Source: Sipunculus nudus
Lineage: Eukaryota > Annelida > Sipuncula > Golfingiida > Sipunculidae
Assembly: GCA_026874595.1 (NCBI GenBank)
Contig: CM049310.1
Location: 7,314,001-7,378,000, forward strand
Direction of reading: 5' to 3'
DNA length: 64,000 nt
The translations under genes were made by a program, and so were the position numbers. Positions 1 to 11,479 of this stretch are shown piece by piece. The notes under the pieces were generated by a model that saw nothing but the letters and a program-made list of their open reading frames with translations, searched no databases and had not been told where the DNA came from. The first letter of the stretch is position 1, and each line of letters begins with the position of its first letter.

Positions 1-666
1 TTGAACAACAATTTAATATAAAGAATTTTCTTGTTTTTCTTTTATGCATCATGTATTCTTTTAATTTATATACAATTTCCAGATACGTTTTTGGTGCGAT
101 CAATTTATAAAATGAGATGTACACTGTACTAGTTTATATCAAATAAAGATATAGTGTAATACATTTAGTTCCTTATTTTTTCTGTCTATGGAATGATCAA
201 ACTTTCTTTATATGAATCAGGAAATCAGTGCTTCAGTGAATCATAAGCTTAAATGACTGAAAAGCAGCTGAGCTGTATGGATGTCTCTATGCTCGTCACC
301 TGCCCGTCCAACTATACTTGCGTATGCTGACGGGGCACAAATCGTAACCGCCCTAGTAAATCTAATTGACAGCCTGCCAAGTTAAGGTGAGCTGGCTTTG
401 TAAACACGAATATGAGGTGACAATGACCTTTTTGAATACATAGATGGGCACGAAATATGGGGAAAACCAGATCATCTGTAGACAACGGAGGTTCCCAAAA
501 TCTTGATACATGTAGGACGATGGTTTTACAAAAATATTGGGCCGATTGCATTAATTTTCGACCGTTTCATTCAAACTTCCAGGGTCTTTTTTTCCAGTCC
601 AATCCCCAGGTGCAGAAGACAATTTTCCAACTACAACCGGGTGGGTGTGCGTGCATATGTATGTGC
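1..666. other. Region downstream of the PH-domain gene, no gene seen
   Basis: This stretch lies 3' of the minus-strand PH-domain gene and probably includes its 3' untranslated region. Short open frames on both strands show no recognisable domain or codon pattern. Confidence 0.4.
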
Positions 667-2004
667 CTAGTGGGTCATGATGATTTTTCTAATACTTTTC
701 TTCTTGGCTTTGACGTCAGGCTGCGGGATGATAATGCCGCCCATAGGTACGCGACTACGAAACGATCCAAGGCGTCTTGCTCTGCGTAGAAGTGACGTTT
801 GACTGACAGACTCCGAATCAAACGCCGACGACCCGGCGCTGGTACCCGGAAAATTAGCATTTACAGGATTTCTTGAGCCATGGTAATCTTTTCTGTGCAA
901 CGGTAGATTTGTTTCATCTTCTGAAGATCGGTACTTTTGGTAAAATTCCCTGATGCCAAGTGGTACTATAGCCGATCGCGAGGCCGGTTTGCCAATTCCA
1001 AGCCGAGGGAAGGGACGCGTGGACGCCACACTCGTTTTGTGTGCAACATAACTGACGAAAGTGTTCTTTGGGACTTCTTGTGGAACAAATACATTCTTTG
1101 GAACTTCCTTTACACGGCTCTCAGGAATGTCCATAAGTTCTTGGTTTGTTGGTTTATGACGTCGTTGTTTGTAAGCGTCTCGTAGATTGTTAATGGTAGT
1201 CTGTTTGGTCTGTCGGTCGGCGCTGTAAGCACGTGCACTGGAGTCGTGGAACTTGCTCTTGATCTCAGCTGCCACGATCCCGCAAACAGGTGGAAAGTTT
1301 TGCCGTGCAAAGTTGTTCCTAGACAATTTTGGTCTTAAATCAGCATTAGGCGATTGGGAGGAAGAAAACTGAGGACCCATAGCAACTGCATTTCTATACT
1401 TGCCCTGGAGCTGTTCTTTACCTGCTGTGGTGAGCCCTGGGACGTTGGTGCCGCTGGCTGATTGGCTCCGCTGACGCTGAAATTGTTTCAGGGGTGGTGC
1501 TGCAGGAATATCTACGGACGTCCTGCGAAGGTACGTAGTCCGTGGCAGCTGCTCAGGTGTTCCGGGTAAATTATGCACCAAGTACTTATTCCGTAAATTT
1601 TCCTCTACCGTCATTTTGAAGGCAGCGACCCGCAGCTCAGACAGAAGATGACATCGTCGTCGCCAGACAGCAGCAGCTTCCACGATATGCTTCAGCCAGT
1701 CTCTAGCGTCACCATCGCTGCACGCGCGTAGCAACCATCGAGCCTTGCTGCTTTTTACGTCTAAATAGATCCGCCTGCTTTGTGGGATATCCACCCGTGC
1801 GTCCACCCCTAAGGACTCTATATCATCAAGCCTTACCTGTTCCCGTGGTGTGGCGCCAGCATCGTGGTCTTTCTTGGTTCGGTAGCACAGCAGCTTGAAG
1901 CGTGTCAGGACCAGAAATCGAAGTTTCCATCTGTGTGTCATACTTAGATCCTGCTTCCACAAGAAGCCGCTGCACAACACGAACATTTCGTTGTCTTTTG
2001 TCAT
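667..2004 (-). CDS. Intronless PH-domain protein (445 aa)
   Basis: A single open frame of 445 residues. Residues about 9-115 look like a pleckstrin homology domain: a GFLWKQD strand near the N-terminus, then WKLRFLVL and LLCYRTKKD strands, and a closing helix with the expected Trp (DARDWLKHI). PH domains of this type bind phosphoinositides or partner proteins at membranes. The remaining ~330 residues are Ser/Arg/Pro-rich and low in hydrophobic residues, so probably disordered, and end in a Lys/Arg-rich tail (KAKKKSIRK). I recognise no second domain. The ATG has A at -3 and is preceded two codons upstream by an in-frame TAA, so the start is secure unless there is an upstream exon. No introns are needed. 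The gene could be a retrogene or a single-exon lineage gene. The family assignment rests on PH pattern only. Confidence 0.72.
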   Translation of the reverse strand: MTKDNEMFVLCSGFLWKQDLSMTHRWKLRFLVLTRFKLLCYRTKKDHDAGATPREQVRLDDIESLGVDARVDIPQSRRIYLDVKSSKARWLLRACSDGDARDWLKHIVEAAAVWRRRCHLLSELRVAAFKMTVEENLRNKYLVHNLPGTPEQLPRTTYLRRTSVDIPAAPPLKQFQRQRSQSASGTNVPGLTTAGKEQLQGKYRNAVAMGPQFSSSQSPNADLRPKLSRNNFARQNFPPVCGIVAAEIKSKFHDSSARAYSADRQTKQTTINNLRDAYKQRRHKPTNQELMDIPESRVKEVPKNVFVPQEVPKNTFVSYVAHKTSVASTRPFPRLGIGKPASRSAIVPLGIREFYQKYRSSEDETNLPLHRKDYHGSRNPVNANFPGTSAGSSAFDSESVSQTSLLRRARRLGSFRSRVPMGGIIIPQPDVKAKKKSIRKIIMTH

Positions 2005-2977
2005 TATTTAGGTATATAGTTCGTCTACCTTATTCAGACAACTTTGTTTTAAAACCAGGCACCAGCTCTCATCTCGTGTTAAGATGTTCATAATTTACAG
2101 CTAATACAATGGTCGTTCGAATGCAGTCTGGCAGATTTCTATTATTTCCTATATAATTGCTTCTGAACAGTCAAAAAGAAATGAAAGGTCAGTTGTCAAC
2201 TATACTCCCTTGCAATCTCACCCAATCATCCATAAGCAGATATTTTGCGACCTGAAATTCCTATTTTAATCTGGTTGTTTGTACCTTGCGTTCGCAACCG
2301 GATTGTCAACTAGTAATCGTTAGCTTCCAAACACTTATTAGTCAGTTACAACTCGGGCTCATTATCTCGATCACAGGCGGGACAGAACTACTAAAGGAAC
2401 ACCAGCGCCTGTAGTTACCGCAACGTGAAAATAAAAAAAAATGCGTCCAAGTTGCCTCGCAACTGTTAAACTGCACAATTCAGTTTCACTGTTTCCTATT
2501 GGCGAAAATAAGGTTGTGACCTTTCAGTATGAAAAACTTAATGTCAAACATAAACTCTATTTTCTGAATGACGTAACAAGAATTCCTCTCTGTCAGCGAT
2601 AATATTTGAGTCTTACCTCGGCCATTTCACACAGTAACACGTTCCTTTCCTGACATAAGTGTCGCGCAGAAGAACTGTCCACTATGCACGGGGCGCCCCC
2701 AACGCCTTGTTTAAGCAGACCGATTAAGCGGGAGGGTGGGTCGTCCATGCATACAAATCATGATAAACTGTCGTGGTCAACGTGTCTGAGTGTTACTTTG
2801 TGACAGTGCCGATGTCTGGCTATCTTTATTGTATCATCCACCATGACTGCTGTGTTTGTTATCAGCTTACCGGTGTATTAACAATGCTTCATAGAAGAGG
2901 GATGGAGGCGGTGCCCCATCGATCAGGTATAACCCGGCACGTTCTGAAGCGTAAACACTTCTATGTCTCGTCAACAG

Positions 2978-2978
<1 letters not shown>
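2005..2978. other. Intergenic, upstream of the PH-domain gene
   Basis: The promoter of the minus-strand PH-domain gene should lie here, but I see no convincing TATA box or other core element. No coding region or recognisable repeat was found. Confidence 0.3.

Positions 2979-3049
<71 letters not shown>
2979..3049. repeat. (TA)n microsatellite
   Basis: A pure alternating TA tract of about 71 bases. Short Tyr-Ile open frames across it are artefacts. Confidence 0.97.
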
Positions 3050-3051
<2 letters not shown>

Positions 3052-3059
3052 ACAGGTCT

Positions 3060-4740
3060 GTAACGCAAACACATCTTTTTTAAATGTTGTTTCTTGTTTG
3101 CGTTACAGAGTTAGACACAGACTGACTGGACGGCTGGTTTTATAATCACTTTAATACAAGATGAAAGGTTAAGGTTAATTGAAGAGGGAGATAATTAAAT
3201 CAGATATTATTATGAATTCATGTTTTACAACTGTTTATTTCATTCACATTTCTTCTGCTAATTTACATAATATCTGTCATTTGTAAAATCAGTAATAATA
3301 TACATATCGGGTAGCATTGTACCATCCAAGCTTCAAGATGATAATGAAAAGAAGAGCAACACTAATTTGATAAAAAGAGAATTACCACTAGAGAAGTTTT
3401 ATTAGGTGTTTCCGTTTTCAGCGTTGCGCGGTAAATACAGAAACTCTTTGCCAGGTATCAGGATGTTTCAACCAAATATATACAAACAGTTTTTTTTAAT
3501 TAAAATTTGAATGACTGAGCTAGAAATGCCAGTCTCACTGATGAATATTAAAACTAATCTAATTGTTTTAATTTCAAAATTATGAGTAACAGCTCTTCTA
3601 TGGTTTTGTCAGGCATGTTTAACTTACAACACTGCATGCAAATGCTAATATTCAGATTTGTTTTATGAAATTAAAAATTACTTCGCCTCCGAGTGCATGG
3701 TTTCAGCCAAAGAAGGGTATCCCCAGTTTTGCCTTCTTTTTTAGTTTATTTTTCAAACTTTGGGGATGGGTTATTTAAGTCTCTCGTAAAGCCTTATTGA
3801 AAAAATTATAAAAACAATTAAAAAATAATGCCTTTACAGGAGTACGTGTTATAAATGTTAGATCGAGATCAGTTTGATGGGGAATCTGTTTTACTAAAGC
3901 AACCTCATCTGATCATCCGCTGTAATTAATAAATTAACTGACAGTCAGTATCTGAAGCAGAGTTCTGTGAAAGTTTGGTAAAGTTTGCCAGAATAATGTG
4001 CGTATTCATTGGTTCATTTAAATGATATTTTGAACAGACTTTCTAATATGTGAATATCAACAAGAAAACTCACATCTGCACTCTGCTGTGATTATAACTA
4101 CACGAATGCTGTATCCTGATGCTACCTTGTACAGAATTGTGTGGAATTGCATATATTCCATCAAATGCTTGAGAAACTGTCACAGTATTATTTGTGAAAT
4201 AATACATCATAAATTTATTCCTATTTATCATATATTTGTGTCCCAGATAAAATAGATATTTGGATAATGCTTGAGTTTCTGTATAAAATTAACTTTTTAT
4301 TACGTAAATTTAGCTTTCTGTCAGTGCTGATGTTCCATGTGCCCCCAGGCCCTAGAAGTTAACAGATTAAAATATTACAGCCATTTCGTCGCTAATCCTT
4401 GGGAGAATATACCTATCCAGCAGAATGCACAGTGTTTGCTTAAAAGCTGACACAACATATCTCTCAACCTGGCAAAAGTCTCGGTTTTATGTTCGACATC
4501 GTTATTTCATTCCTTAAAACACCAAGAATCTTCACGTGGTGTTGTGTGGGCTATCATAACTGCTTTCAGTGTAACTATGGTGACTAAAGTGTGACTAAAA
4601 GTCAAATTAAATTAGCTATTCTTATGTCGTGAAGGTATCCGCATGTGATCTCTGTGTGATTAGTCACATACTATAGTATTTAAGAGGGATAGGAGAATAG
4701 CTATTCAGGGTTTATGTATAAAATAGGGATTGGAACGAAT
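3060..4740. other. AT-rich intergenic sequence, nothing recognised
   Basis: No open frame with a credible domain and no clear repeat boundary. The next recognisable object is the TA-flanked DNA element that begins at 4743. Confidence 0.4.
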
Positions 4741-4742
4741 TA

Positions 4743-5987
4743 CAGTAGAACGCCTGTATTACGGTCACCATCGGGACTGGACGAACATGGCCTTAATACA
4801 GGAGTGGCCGTTATACAGGACTTGACCAGGATAGGGGGTTTACAATCTAACACGAAACCAAGTTCAAATCTTTATTACAATCAACAAAATAAACGGATAT
4901 ACAGAGTATAAGTATAATTTCCGTTTATCAATAAAAAAAATATTTACAATCACGTCAACGCTATTTAAAACAATTACCAACAATATATACAAATACAGTA
5001 TTTTTTATTAAATAACAAACAGATTGTAAATCCATAGTATTTGAACAAATGTTGAGAAGCTCTTTGTATCAATCAAAGCATACTAAGGCCAAAATAAAAA
5101 AAAGGTATGGTTCTTAGGCACTTTTTTTCAGAAATCGATGCGGGCGGGCGCTTTTTTTATTTTAAATTTGTTGGTATGTTTCGATAAAAATGTCAAATGA
5201 TAAGGGAAAAGCATGGAAATAACAGTTTTATTTTGCAAAATAAGTAAGAGCACTACAAAACAAAGGAAATTGTATGGTTTTATCTTCTTGAAAGATATGT
5301 CGGAGCGGCAGCAGCTCAAAATTGGAAAGTTTTTATTGAAAATCAAAATAAAAATTTTTGATGCGGGGGTTTAAAATTGATGCGGGCGGTGCCTGAGGAC
5401 CATACCTTTAATTTTTTTGGGCCTAATAGCACGGATGTATCAGCGGAATAGAGAGAACATTCACAGAATACACTCTTTACATCTGGTTAAAGATGGCTCA
5501 TGTATGAGTAAATTGTGAGATATTTGCCGCACTGTTTTCGTTTGATGTACGTGTTCAAAAGGACATTAAAGAAAGTTTGAAAATCCACAGTTTGCCTAAC
5601 GTTTTTCTGATGACATAATCACCGGGAGATCCGGCTCCCACGACTGATAACAAAACATACACGCAGGTTGGAACACATGCCTTACTATTGTGCATACTAA
5701 TGAGGCTTAGTGAGGTAGTACGACGCTGGCTACATGTCAAACATCTCAGTCACGGTCGAGTGGTTATCTTTATCCAGGCACTCATTACATACCGGAACAT
5801 GTGAGAGCGGACATCTGTGTAATGATATTGAGGTCAGAAGTGGCCGCTCGATTTGTTGAGCCCATGTCCGTAATTGACAACAAAATGATTATGAAATATA
5901 ACGGTCGAAAATTCGGGACCGGAAATTCTGACCGTTATGGAGGTATTGACCGTTGTTGAGGCGTGGCCGTTAGCAGGCGTTCTACTG
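4743..5987. mobile_element. Non-autonomous pogo/Tc1-type DNA element, TA target duplication
   Basis: The two ends are exact inverted copies of CAGTAGAACGCCTG, and similarity continues inward (ACGGTCACC against ACGGCCACG). Each end is flanked by TA (4741-4742 and 5988-5989), as expected for the Tc1/mariner/pogo superfamily. The CAGTRGAAC end resembles the second such element at 47338-48616. No transposase frame is visible, so it is non-autonomous. A Harbinger-like MITE (5097-5423) sits inside it, so the MITE inserted later. A Helentron-like element starts about a dozen bases after the right end. The superfamily is inferred from ends and target duplication only. Confidence 0.82.
5097..5423. mobile_element. 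Harbinger-like MITE, copy 1
   Basis: About 327 bp with inverted ends that include AGGTATGGTTCTTAGGCAC on the left and its near complement on the right. TAA lies on both sides (5094-5096, 5424-5426), a 3 bp duplication typical of PIF/Harbinger. Related copies are at 14293-14572, 34754-35058 and 40506-41658. A GATGCGGGCGG motif lies just inside each end. It is nested in the CAGTAGAAC element. Confidence 0.75.
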
Positions 5988-6000
5988 TATATATTTATTA

Positions 6001-7670
6001 TTGTATCCGCGAAAACAGAGTTTTGTAGATACTATGTTTTCATGCAGGTTCCGCCGCCGCCGCGTTCGTTTCCGGAGAACTCATCTGAGACACTTGGGCC
6101 GATCTTTCCGAAACCCGGCATATAGTTATTAGTATTCGTTCACCTATGTGGTTGTGAGTAACAAAGACTGGTGGAGTCACCTGCAATCTTTTTTTTTTTT
6201 TGGAGTATGAATACGGGTGTCCTTTAGATAACAACCCGTATATCAGGAGTGGTTCAATCTTTTGAGCTGAAATTTCGTCCATTGATCTTGGATCTCTCGA
6301 TCTCGTCCTTGAGACTGGTGGCGCCAACTACAATTTTTTAGCGTGGCGTACATCTTAGCCTTTGCCACTTTGCCATCTGTTCGTCTCAGTAGTTGGTTCA
6401 ATGTATTACGCTGAAATTTCGCATGTTCATAGAACTTGGATCTCTCCATCTCGTCCTTGAGACTGGTGGCGCCAACTACAATGTTTTTTGGGTTGTTTTT
6501 TTTTTTTTTTGCGTGGCGTACATCCTTTGCGTTTGCCATCTGAACGTCTTAGTGGTTGATTCCATGTATTGTGCGTGTTCATAGATCTTGGATACCTCCA
6601 TCTCGTATTTAAAACTGGTGGCGCCATCTGCGATCGTTTTTGCGTGGCGTCCCTCCGTACGATCGCTTTGGGTGAAAATTCCTCATATCTCAGAAATGGT
6701 TCAGTGTATTGGTCTGAAATTTGACATGTCAATCCATCTTGCAGAATTTTCTTGTAATTCAGTAAGGTGGCGCCACCTACCTTCCCGTTGTCGTGGATTA
6801 ATTTACGCCCTTTTCTTAGGAGTGACTTGCCGTATTGGCCTGAAATTGTGCATGTCCATAGATCTTGGATACCCCCCCCCCCCAATCTCTTACTCAAGAC
6901 TGGTGGCGCCACCTGCAATCGTTTGAGCGTGGCGTCTTTCCGTACGTTTGCTTTTGGATAAAATTGCTCATATCTCAGGAGTTGTTCGATGAATTGGTCT
7001 GACATTTGGCATGGCCATCCATCCTGGAGAGTATTCTTGAAATTCAACAGGTGGCGCCATCTTCCTTCCTGTTTTCTTAGAATTATTAATGCCCTTTTCT
7101 CAGGAGTGACTTGCCGTATTGGCCTGAAATTGTGCATGTCCATAGACCTTGGATACCCCAATTTCTTACTCAAGACTGGTGGCGCCATCTGCAATCGTTT
7201 GACCGTGGCGTCCCTCCGTACGTTTGCTTTGGGTTAAAATTGCTCTTGTCTCAGGAGTGGTTCAATGTTTTGGTCTGACATTTGGCATCGCCATCCATCC
7301 TGGAGAGTTTTTTAAATTCAACAGGTGGCGCCATCTTCCTTCCCTGTTTCTTAGAATTATTAATGCCCTTTTCTTAGGAGTGATTTGCAGTATTGGCCTG
7401 AAATGTGTATCTCCATAAACCTTGGATACCTCCATGTCTTACTCAAGACTGATGGCGCCATATGTAATCGTTTTCACGTGGCGTCCATCCGTGCTTTTAC
7501 TTTGAGTGAAAATTGCACATATCACATATATATCACATATATACTGATGCCACAAATTTTGAGTCATGTCATGTCAGGAACATTCAATGCCTTAAATACT
7601 TAACCAATGCCTCTGTGGTTTTGCGGATACACGTAGTCGCGGCATAGTTGCTTGACGACTGCCTGTATTC
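6001..7670 (+). mobile_element. Helentron/HINE-like element 1 with tandem array
   Basis: The left end is TTGTATCCGCGAAAAC followed by a degenerate inverted copy (GTTTTGTAGATAC), forming a hairpin. The right end carries the matching inner repeat TTTTGCGGATACACGTAG, then a hairpin (GTAGTC with GACTGC) and CTGTATTCT. Between them are about ten modules centred on GTGGCGCCA. Cores lie near 6318, 6466, 6618, 6767, 6903, 7051, 7179, 7325 and 7452, with spacing alternating between ~148 and ~130 in the right half. Asymmetric inverted ends plus a 3' hairpin and internal ~150 bp tandem repeats recall Helentron-associated elements such as pearl in bivalves. No Rep/helicase gene is present, so it would move in trans. 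Confidence 0.68.
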
Positions 7671-7708
7671 TTCTTCTTATTTTTTAATTATCATTATTAT
7701 TATTATTG

Positions 7709-8180
7709 TTGTATCCGCCAAAACAAAGTTTTGCTGATACTATGTTTCAGTTGCGCGCGGCTGCCTTCGCCGCCGCCGCCGCAAAGGTTTCCGGAGAACT
7801 CCTCCGTAACCACTGGGCAGATTTTTTTTTTTTAATTCGTAATTATGATCGCGTCACATGTGAACTGCTGCGCCCTCATTTTTGGTTGACCTCTGACCTT
7901 TCCTCAATGCGTTTGTGCGTCTGTTTTCACACATTAACCCACATATCTCGGGAACCGTTTGACCGATCGGGTTGAAATTTTGTATGTTTGTAGCTCTTGG
8001 ATTGCTCTATGTTATACAAAAAAGCTGGTGGCGCCACCTTCAACCATTTTTGCACATTGTGCATATGATAGCCCTGTTGGTAGGTACGGATATAAGCATG
8101 TTTGGCCTGACATTTGACCCAGTCACTGACCAACTTGCATGGTGGTGTATGCCGTCTTTATGTTGACACCTGTGATCGCG
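7709..8180 (+). mobile_element. Helentron/HINE-like element 2, truncated
   Basis: It begins with TTGTATCCGCCAAAAC and the inverted half GTTTTGCTGATAC. A GC-rich leader follows, then one GGTGGCGCCACC module at about 8026. The 3' hairpin end seen in other copies is absent, so the right boundary is approximate. It starts about 40 bp after the end of element 1. Confidence 0.6.
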
Positions 8181-10550
8181 CCGGTCATCTTTTTCTAACG
8201 CTCTTCTACAGGAGTAAGCAAACGGTTATAAGGAAATATTTTGGCAGGTACAGATTTATTTTAAAGGGAAGAAGCTATATTTCGTGTTAATTCAACATGC
8301 TTTAAAGGTGATTGGGCCCCTTTAAGGTTTTTTTCATTAGTACTCCTGGGATAAATTAAAACCCCTCCTTTTCCGAAATTCTGGATCCGCCCCTGTTCAA
8401 GCAGTGTTCCGTACACCTAGACATCGCAGCTACAAACAATTTCCACTGTTTAAAACGTATCAAGTAATCATATCTTATCAAAATAAGGGTAAATTCATTT
8501 TCGGTTAAAAGCCAGACAACAATTCGATACAAGAGTCCCCGTCTACATGTTTAATGTGCTTATTCTTCTAGGCGTCATTCGGTTCTTTAAGAAGTTCATC
8601 AAAGAGTCTCATACACGGTCAGTAAACACTTTCTGTATTGGCAACAGGTTATTTAAGATATGAATCAACCATAATTTATTTTGGCAAATGACTTTATCAA
8701 AGTTAAGCGTATATATCTGGTCTATAAAATTAACGCAGGCCGGAGAAAAGTTATGAAACCGTGACGCAACCATTCCTGACCTTTAAAGTAAGATGAACTT
8801 CTTTTGGTCCCGATTTTTCTCTCTTTCTAACATATATAAAAACTTCGGAATAGTAAATACCTCATTTTTCAGCTGACTCTCTCTGAATGTGCCGTCTACG
8901 AGAAATCTTGTCGTTTGCCCCTATGACGACATTGGCTTTCGCTGACGACGCGAAAATTAAAAAAAAAAAAAAGAAAGAAAGAAAAAAAAAAAAAAAAAAC
9001 GGGAAGGAATTCATACGAACGTGCATGATAACTGCTGCTTCTTTTTAAAACTGCTACGAACATCTTGAAGAATTCTATGAAACATTCGGGACGGGTTGGC
9101 TTCCAACTCGAATAAATGGGAACAATAGCCTTAAATCATCTTCCTACCAGAAAGGATCTGGTTGCTAAGCTGCCAAGATACCTTACTTCATCGAACCGCT
9201 CAATGCAGCGTCTGTCTCATGAATAATAAATAAGGCATAAGAACTAATCAAATTATTCGCATGCACTCGCTTTACGCGGCACCCGTAACCCATGCGCATA
9301 GTGTTTTAGGTACACCTGCTGGAGCAGGTTTTTTAGTGCAGGAAGTGTGTAACCGTGTATTGTTTCATTTGGTTCGTTAGATGTGATTTCGGTCCGAACG
9401 CATGCAGGCTTGTTAATAATTGGTGTAGCGAGAATGATCATGAAGCGAAGCAAAAAGGGAGATTATTTAGCCCCGGTTGTTCTATATCAAATCATAACGA
9501 CTGTGACTTGTGCTAGGAAAGTTGACTGATGACCACGATAAGAGCCCCGTCTCTCTTTTTTTAAGCATTTTGTTTGAAGTCATAGTCGGAGAAAATTGTA
9601 ATAAAATGTAAACAATCCCACGATGTATAAGCAAGCCTCACACGATGCATTTTATTTCAACAATTTATTACACTGCGATACAATGTCGTACGTTTGATCG
9701 TAGTACATTATAGCAGGCCTATAAACTGCATATATAATCAATTGCAGGGATTCGTAGAAAATCGCGCCATTTTAGGCCTGTTTTGGAGTGTCTGGCGCGA
9801 ACAAATTAATCCACAGTACCTATAAAATACTGACCAGTTGATTATTATAATACTTATGGGTAACTAGTTAAGTGGTGTTCCTAATAATCGATTATAGCGA
9901 TTTTTGGGTGTTTTCTTTCATAAACGAATAATTGATCAGAAACGAATGTACGTGTTTGCACATGCAAAATAGTCATATAACCCAGAAAAAAATATTCTAA
10001 TCCTGTATAAGAGATATAGAAAGACGGGACAAAAGTAGCAGACAGCAATCAAATTTAACCTTGTGCAGCGAACAAGTGTCAACATCAACAACCTTGAACT
10101 TTCAGCATGATGCACACGTCAGACTGAATTTGTATCGGTCAATATATTAAGTTTCATTCTGTAAAGCAAATTTTATGTAAATGTAGAAAGTACATAAAAT
10201 AACCTATTAATAATCGATAATCGGTCGGTTTGTTTCTTTCAATCATCGCACATGATTTAACAACCAATCCCTACCACAAGTAACTATAGTGATAAAATAC
10301 CCCAAAAAAATAATCCGTGCGAGTCTACGCTGGATGGATGCAGATGGTGGCAATCGCTGAGGATTCTAGCGTTGCTCTACTCGTAATTAATGTTCAAGGA
10401 CCTAAGCACTTGTCTCGAAGATTTACTGAAGGTTCAGATAATCTGAGTCTCCACTTCCACTGTCTTAAATTGTTACCTTGGGCAAACATGTCGTCGCGGG
10501 AAGTGGACCGAAAATGATCACAGCGGATGATGGATTTGCACACGGCACGC
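8181..10550. other. Intergenic, no gene recognised
   Basis: Holds an A/G-rich low-complexity tract near 8957-9000 and a repeat-tail-like string CTGGATCCGCCCCTG near 8382. I found no coding region with a recognisable domain. Confidence 0.35.
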
Positions 10551-10556
10551 TAATCA

Positions 10557-11476
10557 CCGACCGTAACCAGCAGTATCATTGGCAGTACGACTGGTAGCAG
10601 AGCGTGTCTGCACAGAGGAAATCGTATATGATGTGGGGTATTGGCCATACACATCGGTAATAACGGCTCTCAACGGTAACCGAAGTGCCAATACCGCCAG
10701 AGTGAGGGCGCCACTTGTAATTGCCAACTCACAGCGTGTTGGACGTCCATCAGGGACTTGTTCCCGACATCCGGTAACCATGGCGTAAAGAAAAGTTCCT
10801 AATGTACAGTAAACCATCCCGAACAACGGCAACCCCAGCAGAAACACAAGTCAAATATCCTTTTCAGAACTAATTAGATATTTTCAAGACACATTGCAAA
10901 TTCTTCACGGAAGCTAGGCCTATATGGCGCCAGTATCCAGGGATATCAGCCAGTATGACCACAGTCCATAACGTCACCACCACAACACATGTAACCACAG
11001 GTTTATTCAACATGGCTTCATGCAGACAGCAGAACAACAGTTACTAACAACAGGTTGTACGAAAGTACGAAGTACATGTAACTGTAAATGTGGCACCAAG
11101 TTTAACCGAACAACCAGTGTTGTTTTACTATCGCTGCCACATCAAATGGTAGGAACAACAACAGATGACACATTCCTCCAACCATAGGACTGATAACCAG
11201 TAAGTTCAGTGCGCATGCGCGATTCCATTGTTGACGTGCGGCCACAAATATATGGTCAAAACTTTCAATAGGACGCCAAGAACGATCGCAATGCATGCGG
11301 CTACCTAGTAGAGTGTACTTGTGTTGCTGTAGCAAACTTGGGCCCTCCGACATGCTCGATGTATTAAAACTATAGATTCTCGATATGTTAAACGACCCCG
11401 ATAGGTCAATGTTATACATCTCCGTGATGTTATCCATCTTGTAATACAGTTTCCGTTCCTCTGGAAGTTCAGGCAA
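10557..11476 (-). pseudogene. Possible multi-pass membrane protein, broken or spliced
   Basis: Three minus-strand segments, each in a different frame, read like parts of one membrane protein. Segment 11102-11476 has a hydrophilic stretch with N-glycosylation motifs (NIT, NIS, NTS) and then a hydrophobic helix (LNLLVISPMVGG...). Segment near 10900-11040 has a second helix (VVTCVVVVTLWTVVILA). Segment 10557-10847 has a third (GLPLFGMVYCTLGTFLYA) and a Ser/Thr-rich tail. The order of glycosylated loop then three helices resembles a four-pass claudin/PMP22-like layout, but no signature motif is present. No strong splice sites join the parts, so a decayed gene is as likely as a spliced one. T-rich sequence can also mimic helices by chance. 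Confidence 0.25.
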
Positions 11477-11479
11477 GCC

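Noticed and set aside
2773-3145. Open frames rich in Tyr-Ile
   Set aside because: Direct translation of the TA microsatellite.
6427-7194. 255-codon minus-strand open frame across the array of element 1
   Set aside because: The ~279 bp dimer is a multiple of three, so an open frame can persist through a repeat by chance. It has internal repeats mirroring the DNA modules, no start context and no domain.
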